Shown: piece by piece, positions 1 to 8,360 of the stretch | Numbering within the stretch: position 1 is the first letter of the stretch | How the letters are laid out: each line of letters starts with the position of its first letter | Assembly (NCBI RefSeq): GCF_041242975.1 | Contig: NZ_CP162488.1 | Location: forward strand, 1,044,001 to 1,108,000 | Reading direction: 5' to 3' | Length of the DNA: 64,000 bases | DNA from: Xanthomonas sp. DAR 35659 | Lineage (GTDB): Bacteria; Pseudomonadota; Gammaproteobacteria; Xanthomonadales; Xanthomonadaceae | Program-made: the position numbers and the translations under genes | Notes under the pieces: generated by a model | Seen by the model: only the letters and a program-made list of their open reading frames with translations | What the model was told of the DNA's origin: nothing | Database searches by the model: none

Positions 1-6
1 AGCGCA

Positions 7-29
7 GGTTGTGAGCCATAGTCTGTACA
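7..29 (+). repeat. Candidate left-end motif cluster
   Basis: GGTTGTG (7-13), CCATAG (16-21) and TGTACA (24-29) lie within 23 bases. The same three words occur at the right border near 13,356-13,386, with GGTTGTG in inverted orientation and CCATAG-TGTACA in direct orientation. They could be transposase-binding sites or a terminal repeat. Bases 30-183 contain no recognisable gene. Confidence 0.35.
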
Positions 30-183
30 GAAGCGCGCAGCCGGCTTGTCGCGATCACACGCAGATCCGGCGCCTTCGCCAATCGGCCCCGTAGCTTTTC
101 CTACTGCGCTGAATTCGGCCCAGGGCAACGCAAGATTCAGCTGATAGCATCCGCATGACGATGGGCGCTAGGTGCAAGATGAC

Positions 184-525
184 ATGCGTAAGCTCAATGC
201 CAGCCTGACATTTCGCTTGGACGCCGAGCAAAAGGCTCTCTTGGTCGCGGAAGCGAAGGAATCGGGCTTATCCGTGAGTGAGCTGACAAGAAGCTGGCTC
301 AGCGACCAAGTGCAATTGGCTAAGGCTCTCCCATCGATCGCGGAAGAGGTTGGCGAGATGATGCGCATTGTGGACGCCAACCGTGCGATCGTCGCCCGCT
401 ACCGAAACGAGTCACTGGCAGAGTTGTCCTCTTCCATCCACGGTTCGCAACTGGAAGAAGGGGTGAAAGAGGAATACGACGGTGATCGCGATGACGCGAA
501 ACGAGGCCCTCGTTCACGTCATTGA
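184..525 (+). CDS. Small ribbon-helix-helix-like hypothetical protein
   Basis: Encodes 113 residues from the ATG at 184, which has AGGTG about ten bases upstream; a GTG at 172 in the same frame would add four residues. The first 45 residues (start MRKLNASLTFRLD, then EAKESGLSVSELTRSWL) have the strand-helix-helix pattern of ribbon-helix-helix or mobilisation-type DNA-binding proteins. The C-terminal part is acidic then basic, without a recognisable domain. It is the first gene inside the low-GC island and stands alone. A role in control of the element, or as an unpaired antitoxin-like regulator, is inference only; no partner toxin is adjacent. Confidence 0.6.
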   Translation: MRKLNASLTFRLDAEQKALLVAEAKESGLSVSELTRSWLSDQVQLAKALPSIAEEVGEMMRIVDANRAIVARYRNESLAELSSSIHGSQLEEGVKEEYDGDRDDAKRGPRSRH

Positions 526-711
526 CTTCGATTTGGTGAAGTGTCACTGAAATCGGATCACAAAATCCATCGCGGCAAGCATAGACATTAATCTGGAATC
601 TACTGCCTGAAACGCCAGGCCGCTCTCAGCAGACCACTCAGCATCACCGCTAAAATCACGGACTGATCGCAAGACCTTGGCATTGCGCCAATCCCCAGAA
701 GGAGTTGCCTC

Positions 712-1155
712 ATGCTCACGATTCATCGCCTCATCCTCGTGGCGCTGCCGCTGTGCCTCCTGGCCTCGCAGGCCTACGCCGAGAATGCCGCCACCTACCT
801 TGTGCACATGAAAGTATTCAGCGCGGAAAAGCTGGTCGAGCAGACTACTGTAACGCTGAAAGAGCGCCAGATGCACCACTGGACCGGCGGCCATGATGGT
901 GTGAATTTCGACGTCACCCTTACGCTGGCCGAATTTAATGTGCGCGAAGCGCTTTACCGGGAGTCCGTCAAAGTCACGCGCGCGGTCAAGCCCGGTACCG
1001 ATGACATTTGCTCAAACGGTCAGGGAAGCGGTCGAGTCGTCTATGGCACCGAAAGCAGGCTGTTCAATGTCACCAACACTGGCGACAGGCGCGCGGCGAT
1101 CCCAGCTGGTTGCGCCTTGGTCGTGACTGTTAGTCGCATGGACGCAAATTTGTGA
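712..1155 (+). CDS. Secreted hypothetical protein
   Basis: A 147-residue protein with a clear Sec signal peptide: basic start MLTIHR, hydrophobic core, and a probable cleavage after AYA near residue 23. A strong ribosome-binding site (AGAAGGAG) precedes the ATG. The mature part is about 125 residues, probably mostly beta strand, with two cysteines (in DDICSNG and AGCALVV) that could form a disulphide in the periplasm. I do not recognise the family. Its stop overlaps the GTG start of the next gene by four bases, so the two are probably co-translated. Confidence 0.75.
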   Translation: MLTIHRLILVALPLCLLASQAYAENAATYLVHMKVFSAEKLVEQTTVTLKERQMHHWTGGHDGVNFDVTLTLAEFNVREALYRESVKVTRAVKPGTDDICSNGQGSGRVVYGTESRLFNVTNTGDRRAAIPAGCALVVTVSRMDANL

Positions 1156-1910
1156 ACCGCCCGATTCAGGATGATACGCGAAGGAAGCCTGTGGTTGCTG
1201 CGAATGGAATTGGGAGATTATTGCGCGAAATGACACCGATACTCCGAGGCGTTGCCGAGGCTCTTGCGCCCGTCCAGATGCTTGGTAAATCCTCGAAGCT
1301 ACCGGGAGATCAATTCGCCAAGCAACAAATGCTTCTTAAGGAACGAATGGGCGTCCTAGTGCATCGAGGCTGGTTCGTTGATCCTGAGATGCCGCTCTCT
1401 GTCGTGCGGCTCATGACCAAGGCCTTCGAGTGTGACGAGGCGGGAGATGCAGAGAAGTGGTTTGTTGACTATTACATCAGCCGGGGCTGTAGCATTATTC
1501 AAAAGGTGTGTGAGAAATTCCCAGAACGCAGTGAAATAATTGCTGATGCTTTTGCCGCCCACAACGAGGGCCGCTTCTCGCTAAGTGTGCCTGTTTTTCT
1601 TGCGCAAGCGGACGGCATTGCCGACGATTGCTACCGCGGTCGCCAGATCTACTCCAGGCGTAAAAGCAAGGGCGTTTGCGGCTTGGCGTCATCAGCGCAG
1701 GAGGGCAGTGCAGAGTGGACTTTCCTGTCTGTCTATGCAGAGAACAGTCCACTTGTGAAGGATACGAAAGACCTGTGCCCAGGCTTCAACGGCTTGAACC
1801 GACATGGGGTTCTTCATGGGACTGATAAGCGCTATGGAACACAAATAAATAGTCTGAGAGCTCTGTCGGTACTGGCTTATGCGGCGTTTGCGCTGAAATC
1901 TGAGAAATAG
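1152..1910 (+). CDS. Hypothetical protein with HEPN-like R-x4-H motif
   Basis: A 252-residue cytosolic protein starting at a GTG that overlaps the previous stop (GTGA). The C-terminus contains RHGVLH at residues 217-222 followed by G-T-D-K-R-Y-G-T and a helix (NSLRALSVL). R-x4-6-H is the active-site signature of HEPN ribonuclease domains, many of which act in toxin or abortive-infection systems, and the motif lies between predicted helices as expected. The rest is helical and unrecognised. The HEPN assignment rests on this single motif. Its coupling to a secreted protein gene is unusual for a toxin-antitoxin pair, so the function is open. Confidence 0.65.
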   Translation: MNRPIQDDTRRKPVVAANGIGRLLREMTPILRGVAEALAPVQMLGKSSKLPGDQFAKQQMLLKERMGVLVHRGWFVDPEMPLSVVRLMTKAFECDEAGDAEKWFVDYYISRGCSIIQKVCEKFPERSEIIADAFAAHNEGRFSLSVPVFLAQADGIADDCYRGRQIYSRRKSKGVCGLASSAQEGSAEWTFLSVYAENSPLVKDTKDLCPGFNGLNRHGVLHGTDKRYGTQINSLRALSVLAYAAFALKSEK

Positions 1911-2178
1911 CGAACTTAAATACCTGCCCCGCTGCAGCCCAGCGGCTCGGACTACATAGTGGACTCTATGTATAACTGCGGGAGGATGCGACGCGCTGAA
2001 TTCGATCCCTTAGCGCTGCTGTAGGCCGGTGTTGCCATCCACCTCGACTGCGACCAAATGTGACCAGCTTGCGGTCGCTATGAAAAATCACAAAGCTGCT
2101 CTGCGCCTGCTTGATCAGGATAAGACCACTTGTGGGCGCTGGAGCTGCGTCTGGGCGTGAGCTCCCACTGTTCGTGTG
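1911..2178. other. Intergenic region with two inverted repeats
   Basis: No gene is seen between two convergent genes. Two inverted repeats stand out: TACATAG (1953-1959) facing CTATGTA (1966-1972) around a six-base spacer, and GCGACC (2050-2055) facing GGTCGC (2073-2078). Neither is followed by a T-run, so they look more like protein-binding sites or stem-loops than intrinsic terminators. GCGCTGAATTCG at 1993-2004 repeats bases 106-117. Confidence 0.4.
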
Positions 2179-3057
2179 CTAGGCGAGCGACGGAATTATG
2201 GGCGACTGTCGGCTGTGACAACGTACAAGTCTGTAGTGGATGTAGGGAGCATCTGGTTCAGGAACAGGATCGCCGCGCTTCGCCCTGTTGATCCTCTCGA
2301 CTCTGGACGGCTCGTATACCGGTGAAGCTATCTGCTGATAGATGACGTTCTCATTTAGCCTGATAGGCCAGCAAGCGTCAGGTAGAAATCGCAGTAGGTA
2401 TTTCGTCTGATGTATCACTGCGGCTGCGTGGGGTTTTACCGCCGGATGCCTGCACAGTCCTGGTAGGGCGCTGATCATGTACAGGGCGGCAAACCATTGA
2501 GCGTCGGTGTCCCGCTCCAAGGCCCTCGCGCGATAGGTTTCGACCAACGCAAAGAAGCCCATTGGGTCGCCGCGTTCGTAGAGTCGCTCACTATCTTGGT
2601 AGGAAATCAGGCCCTTGGATCGCGGGCGATCGCTCAGGGGATCGTCTGGGAATGCGTAGGTGGGAAAAGCTGGCCCTTTCGTCAAGAAGGGTGCGATCAG
2701 CTCTTCAAGGCGCCGCGTCTGGATCGTGGTCGGCGACAGAAGTCCCATTGGCCATGCCATGACCGGAGCTAGACCAGGATGGATCATCTTTAGCTGCTCG
2801 CGCCTGGAGGCGGACAGTGTGAGCTTTCCTTCGCGAAGGCGCACGATCTCATCCTGGCGGAGGCCAAGGCTGTCCACCCGCTTGGAGCGATTCAGGCTGT
2901 GGCGATCGCTGATCGCGTTCTCGCCTCCCTCAAGTATTGACCAGACTTCCCAGACGATCCGCGCGTGAAGAATTTCGATCCGACTCTTCGCAGGACGTCC
3001 ACCCGAACCAGAAGGCTTGCGGCCTACGTATGCATCTGCGTCGTGAAGAAATCCCAT
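2179..3057 (-). CDS. Hypothetical protein divergent from the tns genes
   Basis: A 292-residue soluble protein that I do not recognise. The N-terminus is basic (GRKPSGSGGRPAKSR), followed by helical segments including a possible DNA-contacting stretch (DSLGLRQDEIVRLREGKLTLS), a proline-rich middle, and a helical C-terminal half with several cysteines and histidines. It is transcribed divergently from the small helix-turn-helix gene and the transposase genes, with about 107 bases between the proposed starts, so the two sides may share a control region. A regulatory or accessory role in the transposon is possible but not shown. Confidence 0.65.
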   Translation of the reverse strand: MGFLHDADAYVGRKPSGSGGRPAKSRIEILHARIVWEVWSILEGGENAISDRHSLNRSKRVDSLGLRQDEIVRLREGKLTLSASRREQLKMIHPGLAPVMAWPMGLLSPTTIQTRRLEELIAPFLTKGPAFPTYAFPDDPLSDRPRSKGLISYQDSERLYERGDPMGFFALVETYRARALERDTDAQWFAALYMISALPGLCRHPAVKPHAAAVIHQTKYLLRFLPDACWPIRLNENVIYQQIASPVYEPSRVERINRAKRGDPVPEPDAPYIHYRLVRCHSRQSPIIPSLA

Positions 3058-3164
3058 GTGAAGACCTCCAGAGAAACTGCAGAAAAATGGCGGGTTTCGA
3101 TGGCTGAAAATTTCTCAGGACAGCGCTACGTTCGCAAGTGAACCGGACGCTACTTGGAGCTGGG

Positions 3165-3440
3165 ATGGGCGAACCACTAGATCCTGTCGAAGGGGTATCA
3201 GATGTTTGGCTGGCCCAGACCTATGGTGCGCTCATTCAGGCCCGAGATGTCGCGAAGCTGCTTGGCTTCAACTCCCCAGCGGCGCTGAGACGCGCGAACG
3301 CGACTGGTCGACTCCCAGTACGGCTATTCAAGAGGCCTGGGCGCAGAGGGTTGTTCGCCTACGCGGGCGATGTCGGCCTGTACCTTCGTGCATCGGTTGC
3401 AAGTAGAGATGATCGAGAGGAGGAGTCTTCTATGACCTAG
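3165..3440 (+). CDS. Small helix-turn-helix protein upstream of tnsAB
   Basis: A 91-residue protein from the ATG at 3165, preceded by GGAG at good spacing; a GTG at 3138 would add nine residues. Residues 27-72 (ARDVAKLLGF, then ALRRANATGRLPV, then RRGLFAYAGDVGLYL) match the layout of excisionase/AlpA or MerR-like winged helix-turn-helix proteins: a recognition helix, then a basic wing, then a DV-x-x-YL end. It lies directly upstream of the transposase operon in the same direction, separated from it by a strong hairpin. It may regulate transposition genes or help assemble the ends. Confidence 0.7.
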   Translation: MGEPLDPVEGVSDVWLAQTYGALIQARDVAKLLGFNSPAALRRANATGRLPVRLFKRPGRRGLFAYAGDVGLYLRASVASRDDREEESSMT

Positions 3441-3477
3441 TCCAGCCAATTAGAAGTATCCAGGGGCCGGAAAGGCA

Positions 3478-3507
3478 AAAGCCCGCGAGTTGGCGCTCGC
3501 GGGCTTT
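3478..3507 (+). terminator. Strong hairpin between HTH gene and tnsAB
   Basis: A perfect 12-base-pair stem (AAAGCCCGCGAG with CTCGCGGGCTTT) closes a six-base loop. It begins 37 bases after the HTH gene stop. The downstream arm ends in TTT but has no longer T-run, so it is a probable bidirectional terminator or attenuator that separates the HTH gene from tnsAB. Confidence 0.7.
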
Positions 3508-3662
3508 CGTAATCGAAAACGACTTTTGCAGGGCCGTTGTCGATACTTTCCCGCTCTCCAAACCCATTGTCAAGCCCTGTTTGGGCCTGGCACGGGCGGC
3601 TATCGACTGGGCAACCCAGCTTAGGGAACGCCCCATGGCCGTCCTTACCCGGAGGAGCAACA

Positions 3663-6101
3663 ATGTCGACGGAGTCCGCTTCTGGCGGTCCTTCAAAGGA
3701 GGACCGTGAGTTGGTGTATGCCAAGCTCAATTTGGCCGAAAGCTCGATCGATCGCATCGAGCAGATGATCAGGGAGAGTGGGCAACGCAAGGTTGGGAAG
3801 GGGGCGCTGAGAAGCGTCAAGACGCATCACTACTCGCTTAAGAGCTCAAGCGTTCAAGTGCTTGAGAGCAGTACATGCGAAGAATTGTTCGCGCTCGAGC
3901 TTGAACTCAATCCTTCGGTGGTCGGGTACTACGTCCAAGTCCCATGCCGGCAAGTGCAACGATTGACCGCCATGGGGCGTAAGCACGTCTCGACCGCTCA
4001 CGTCGACTTCATGGTGTTCTATCGGGATTTGGCTGAGCTTGTTGAGTGCAAGACTGAGAGTTGGCTTGAGAAACGCGCGCCGGGGGAGAGGGATTGGATC
4101 CATGCCGATGATGGCTGGGCGTGCGGACCCATACGGGATTGGGCCGCCCAGCTCGGGATTCCGTACAGGGTCTGGGCTTCGCCGAGTGCTGTTGGCGTCT
4201 ATCGCCAAAACATGGACGCGATGTACGCAATGTTGGCAGTCGCCATCACTGAGCGGGAAGAGGCGCTGGCGAAGCGGTCGCTCGCGCTCCTGCAGCGTCG
4301 TCCATATTCGATCGCCGAGCTAATCGAGATGGTCCCCGGATTCTCGACACGCCTGTCGCTGTGGCTACTGGCGCGGAGGTGGGTTTACGGACCCATCAAG
4401 AGCCGGCAAATAGCTGTCGAAGAACGGTTCCACCTCTGTCTTGATCCTGTTCAGGCGGAAAGTATCGATACCAGGGCGAAGGCCGATCAAGAGCTAACGT
4501 ACGCAGGGCTAGATGTTACGGATCCTGTGTTGTGCGCCTCACTGACTGACGTAACCAAGGCGAAAGAGCGCCTACGCCGGATTGAGGCACTTCAGGGGGA
4601 AGGCAAGCCGCTGCCGCGGCGACTCGAGGAGCTGCATCGCAAGGTGTGTCAGGCGAAGGATTCAGGCTGCTCTGCGTTGTCCGCATGCATCACAAACTAC
4701 AGCGGATCGGGGAACCGGACGTCGAGATTGCTTCCTGAGCAGGAGGAGGCAATCGAGACGGTGATTGCTCGCTATTGGCACTCAGGGAAAGCGAAGTTCA
4801 AGCAGGATGTGATCTACGAATACGAACGTGAGTGCAAGCGCCGGGGTGTGGCTACAACCGGAGAGTCCAGGTTGCGTCGGAGATTGATGCAGGTAGGTGA
4901 AGCACGTCGAGCGTTGAACACTGGCGGCCTCCGAGGCTATCAAGCTATACGTCAGCGTACAGACCCACGATACAGAACGCTCCCGCCTGTGGGCTATGGC
5001 CACACCCTTCACGTTGACTCTTCTGACTTTGACCTGAGGATCTTAAGCATCCCGGGGATGATGGGAGAGTCAGAAGAGGAATCACGCCTCGTAAAAGTCA
5101 AGTTTTACGTTGGAATCGACGGCGCGACGAAGGATCCAATGGCGCACTCGCTAATCTTCGGCTCCGCGCGTTCCGATGGGCTCGCGTTGCTGATCCGTGA
5201 GTACGTCAAGCGTCACAAGATGCTGCCTCGCGTGATTCATCTTGACAGGGGGCCGGAGAACACAGCGAGATGGATCACTGGCTTCTGTGAGGAGAGAGGC
5301 ATCACGCTGCGCTACTCGCCGACGGCGGGGAGTGCATGGAACTCACTGGCGGAGACTGCGATCAAGCAGGTGAATAGCCAAGTGGCGCACCGCTTGCCCG
5401 GAAGTACCGAGCCAGACCAGAAGGGACGGAAGGTCGATGGTTGCTTCAAAAGCCACCGAACGGCCACCCTGGATCTTGAGCGCGTAATGCGGGAGTTCGC
5501 CGAGTTCTTCTACGAGCATCTGCCAATGATTCCTGACGCCGAAGGCAGGACGCCTGTAGAGCGAAAGATGGAAGTGCTAGGGAGCCTGGGATTCCAGGGC
5601 GCAAGTTGCCAATACGACGATGACTTTCGCATCCAGACATCAATTCAGTTCGAAACCAGGGGAGGTGCAGACAAGCGCCGAGGATTGCGAACATCCGAAG
5701 GGTGGTTCTGCAGTGACGAACTTCTTGAGAAGTTGCGCTCCTACCGTCACGTGCAAGTACGAAGCGATTGTGCTGATCCATCTCTCCTTTATGTGCTGTT
5801 TCCTCATGGTCAGTGGGTAACCGCGTTTCATAGTCGGGTTCAGCAGTTTGCGCAAATGACCGAGGCGCAGCGACTTGCGGAGCTGCTCTTGGCGCCCTAC
5901 AGGCGTAGTCAAGGTAGGAGAAAAAAAGAAAAAATTGCAGGGCGCCGGCATGCGAAGCGGGTGAACGATGAGGCAAATATCGCCACGGTAAGATCCGAGG
6001 CGATTGCGACGCCGGATGTGCCAGAGGCGCCAGTTGGTCGGCATGGTGCCATTGAGCTTGATGTCATCGGGGATGCCTTCGAAGAAGGAGAGGAACTCTG
6101 A
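3663..6101 (+). CDS. tnsAB: TnsA-TnsB fusion transposase
   Basis: An 812-residue fusion of the two Tn7 strand-cutting activities. Residues about 65-175 resemble the TnsA endonuclease: E73/E74 in CEELF, D115 in HVDF and E128-x-K130 in VECK fit its E, D, ExK active site, which cuts the 5' ends. The rest is TnsB, a DDE/RNase H-fold integrase that cuts and joins the 3' ends, with D452 (HVDSSDFD), D528 (HLDRGPEN) and E564 (NSLAET) at canonical D-D-35-E spacing. A basic tail (RRSQGRRKKEK) follows. The ATG at 3663 was chosen for its GGAGGAG site, although the frame is open further upstream. The stop overlaps tnsC by one base. TnsA-TnsB fusions are known in some Tn7-like and CRISPR-associated elements; no Cas gene or array is present here. 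Confidence 0.93.
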   Translation: MSTESASGGPSKEDRELVYAKLNLAESSIDRIEQMIRESGQRKVGKGALRSVKTHHYSLKSSSVQVLESSTCEELFALELELNPSVVGYYVQVPCRQVQRLTAMGRKHVSTAHVDFMVFYRDLAELVECKTESWLEKRAPGERDWIHADDGWACGPIRDWAAQLGIPYRVWASPSAVGVYRQNMDAMYAMLAVAITEREEALAKRSLALLQRRPYSIAELIEMVPGFSTRLSLWLLARRWVYGPIKSRQIAVEERFHLCLDPVQAESIDTRAKADQELTYAGLDVTDPVLCASLTDVTKAKERLRRIEALQGEGKPLPRRLEELHRKVCQAKDSGCSALSACITNYSGSGNRTSRLLPEQEEAIETVIARYWHSGKAKFKQDVIYEYERECKRRGVATTGESRLRRRLMQVGEARRALNTGGLRGYQAIRQRTDPRYRTLPPVGYGHTLHVDSSDFDLRILSIPGMMGESEEESRLVKVKFYVGIDGATKDPMAHSLIFGSARSDGLALLIREYVKRHKMLPRVIHLDRGPENTARWITGFCEERGITLRYSPTAGSAWNSLAETAIKQVNSQVAHRLPGSTEPDQKGRKVDGCFKSHRTATLDLERVMREFAEFFYEHLPMIPDAEGRTPVERKMEVLGSLGFQGASCQYDDDFRIQTSIQFETRGGADKRRGLRTSEGWFCSDELLEKLRSYRHVQVRSDCADPSLLYVLFPHGQWVTAFHSRVQQFAQMTEAQRLAELLLAPYRRSQGRRKKEKIAGRRHAKRVNDEANIATVRSEAIATPDVPEAPVGRHGAIELDVIGDAFEEGEEL

Positions 6102-7168
6102 TGCGCCTGATCAAGCATCCAGCCTATGAGAGTCCGAGAGCACAGCTGCAACGAGAGCTGGAGAATCACCGCCCTGGCCATATGGTCTTCATCATTGGAC
6201 CTTCTGGGGTGGGGAAGACCACGATGCGCCGCTCGGTGATGCAGGGAATGTTCGGTCATCCAACCCAATGGGGGCGTGGAATGACGCCTGTCGTCGAGGT
6301 GTTCGCCACGTACGCCAAGAATGCGTACTTCAGCTCGCTTGATTTCGCCAAGCACCTGCTTGACGAGCTTCATGCGCCGAGCCTTAACTGGCTCCTGAGT
6401 AGTTCGATGCCGGCTGATGAAGTTGCAGCGATACGCAGGGAGCTGGAGCATTGCGAGAAGGTTTGGACTGAGCTAAGGCCCAAGCGAGGGACCGAAGGAG
6501 ACTATTGGCGCTGGTTCCAGCGCGGACTTGGAGCGCGTGGCTGCAAGTACGTCTCCATCGACCAGGCGACCGTTCTTCTGGTGAATCACCGCAACAAGTC
6601 TCCGGCTGATCACACGCTTCATCTGATGTCCCTGGCCGAGGCGTCGGGCGTGATGTTCATCATGACCGGAGTCCACCAGGCCTCAGACCTCTGGGCGGTT
6701 CACCATGAGTTGAGGCGTCGGGTAGCCGTGGTCTGGGTACCCCCTTACGGCGAGAAGAGAGTGAGTGATGTGGAGAACTTCCGCCGGCTATTGAAGTCAA
6801 TGGAGAACAGATACCCGTGCTCAAAGTCCGGCCTGCTGAACGGAATGGCTTTCGATGTCATGTATGCCACTGGCGGCGTATTCGCAGAAGTCTGTCAGCT
6901 ATTGGAGCGTGCCAACGGTAAAGCCCAGTCGGATGGGGGCGGCAAGATCCTGAAACGGCACATTGAGGATTCCTACCTGTCCAACCGAGATCTGGAAGTG
7001 CTGTGGGGCGGTATTCGCGCGTTCGAAGCGGCTATGCGGCCGGGTGATGTGTCAAAAGGGGCAGCGGCGATCCGGGAGCGCTGGGCGGCTCAGCACACGA
7101 TGTCGGTCTCGAGCGAGGTGTCCCAGGGAGCGGTAGATGGGCAGGGTCCAAGTGGGCAAAGCGTCTAG
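6101..7168 (+). CDS. tnsC: TnsC/TniB-like AAA+ transposition regulator
   Basis: A 355-residue AAA+ ATPase of the TnsC/TniB type, which links target choice by TniQ to the transposase and carries target immunity. Walker A is GPSGVGKTT at residues 33-41. The expected Walker B position reads YVSIDQAT, with D154 followed by Q155 where family members normally have DE, so the catalytic glutamate appears replaced by glutamine. The sensor-like segment MFIMTGVH follows at the usual distance. The gene starts one base into the tnsAB stop with AAGGAGAGG upstream, and its 3' end overlaps tniQ by 32 bases, showing a coupled operon. Confidence 0.9.
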   Translation: MRLIKHPAYESPRAQLQRELENHRPGHMVFIIGPSGVGKTTMRRSVMQGMFGHPTQWGRGMTPVVEVFATYAKNAYFSSLDFAKHLLDELHAPSLNWLLSSSMPADEVAAIRRELEHCEKVWTELRPKRGTEGDYWRWFQRGLGARGCKYVSIDQATVLLVNHRNKSPADHTLHLMSLAEASGVMFIMTGVHQASDLWAVHHELRRRVAVVWVPPYGEKRVSDVENFRRLLKSMENRYPCSKSGLLNGMAFDVMYATGGVFAEVCQLLERANGKAQSDGGGKILKRHIEDSYLSNRDLEVLWGGIRAFEAAMRPGDVSKGAAAIRERWAAQHTMSVSSEVSQGAVDGQGPSGQSV

Positions 7169-8078
7169 TGCTGCCGATTTCAGGTGGAGCGTCCTACCTC
7201 CTCTGACACTCAGAGGGGTAGGAACGTCCTTGGTCGAGTCTGCCGAACACTATGCGGCGCGTTTGGTCTGGACGGCGGGCACAAGCCTGAAGCAGTTGTG
7301 CACCCTATCGCCGCCTTACAGGGAGAATTCGTCCGGAAAGATTGGTGGCCTCAACCGTTTCTGTGGGCCAGGTGACGTCTACCGGGAACGGGTCCGGAAT
7401 CTCGAGCACCTAACAGGAGTGGAGACCATTCGATGCGGGACGCTTATGGTGCTTGAGCCGGTCCTGTGGCCTTGGGCGTTGTGGTCAAAAAGCCGGGGGT
7501 GGTGCCCCGAATGCTACGCACAGTGGGATGACGACACGTCCTGGGAGCCATTGATCTGGCAGCAGTCGCTTCTTCAATGCTGTCCAGTCCATGCGTGTCG
7601 TATTGCGTGTGAGTGCCGTAGTTGTGGACGCAGCCAGGACTTCGCCGTGCCATACGGGCAGCGTCGGATCTGTCGGCGTTGTCGGCAGTCGCTGGGTTGG
7701 ACGTCAGAACCTGATCGCCCTCATCCTAGGGTGAAGTGGATGCAGCGCCAGCTTGAAGCATTGGTCGAGCTATGCGCTACACCGTATGAGCCGCCGGTGT
7801 CCGAGTCAGCGCTATCCAAATTCATCGAAGCAGTGCCCATCGACAAGTTGCCGAGGTTCTGGTCTAGGCTAGTGGTTCGGGACGCGATGGTGAAATCTAG
7901 GCGCCGTGGAATGCACGTGCGAGCGGGCATCGACTCCATCATTGAGCTGTGCGCTATTCATGGTGTTCTGGCGAAAGACATGCTTCTCGATCCAGTGGGC
8001 ACGGCGTCGAAACCATTGTTGGACAACTGGGGTGAGGAGCAGTTGCTGGAGCTTCTGGACCAGAGGGTGGATGCGTAA
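7137..8078 (+). CDS. tniQ: TniQ-family target-selection protein
   Basis: A 313-residue TniQ protein. An N-terminal helical part is followed by two zinc-finger-like modules: C123-x2-C126 with C149-x2-H152, and C160-x2-C163 with C179-x2-C182. The motif WCPEC..., then W-x-P-L-I-W-Q-Q and CPVH, is characteristic of TniQ. TnsD-type site-specific selectors are usually longer, so this is a short form with a modest C-terminal helical domain (residues about 195-313) that may carry the DNA specificity. It is the only targeting protein seen in the element, so it probably directs insertion at the present site near frmR, but that is inference. Confidence 0.88.
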   Translation: MGRVQVGKASSAADFRWSVLPPLTLRGVGTSLVESAEHYAARLVWTAGTSLKQLCTLSPPYRENSSGKIGGLNRFCGPGDVYRERVRNLEHLTGVETIRCGTLMVLEPVLWPWALWSKSRGWCPECYAQWDDDTSWEPLIWQQSLLQCCPVHACRIACECRSCGRSQDFAVPYGQRRICRRCRQSLGWTSEPDRPHPRVKWMQRQLEALVELCATPYEPPVSESALSKFIEAVPIDKLPRFWSRLVVRDAMVKSRRRGMHVRAGIDSIIELCAIHGVLAKDMLLDPVGTASKPLLDNWGEEQLLELLDQRVDA

Positions 8079-8360
8079 CGCAAGGGCATGGGCTCCTGCT
8101 GAGCTGGCGGCTGATAGCGCTTTGAAGCGATGGGTCGGTATGATCGCGCTAGATTTCGGCCTGTAGAAACCTTGAGAGGTTGGGTAAGGGCCGCGGTTCG
8201 AGCGGTACTATGGGGGCCGCCTGTTTGTGTATACGGCCCGGCCATCGCGGCTGATCTGGCGCGGTAACGTAGCGGGTTGAGCAGTCGAGTGCGAAGCCCT
8301 CGCGCCACCATTGACAGAGATAGACCACAATTGCTGATCTGGATCTCAAGGGGAAGCTCC

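Noticed and set aside
8071..8166. 31-codon ORF overlapping the end of tniQ (MRNARAWAPAEL...)
   Set aside because: It has no clear ribosome-binding site or domain-like sequence, and the overlap with tniQ is probably chance.
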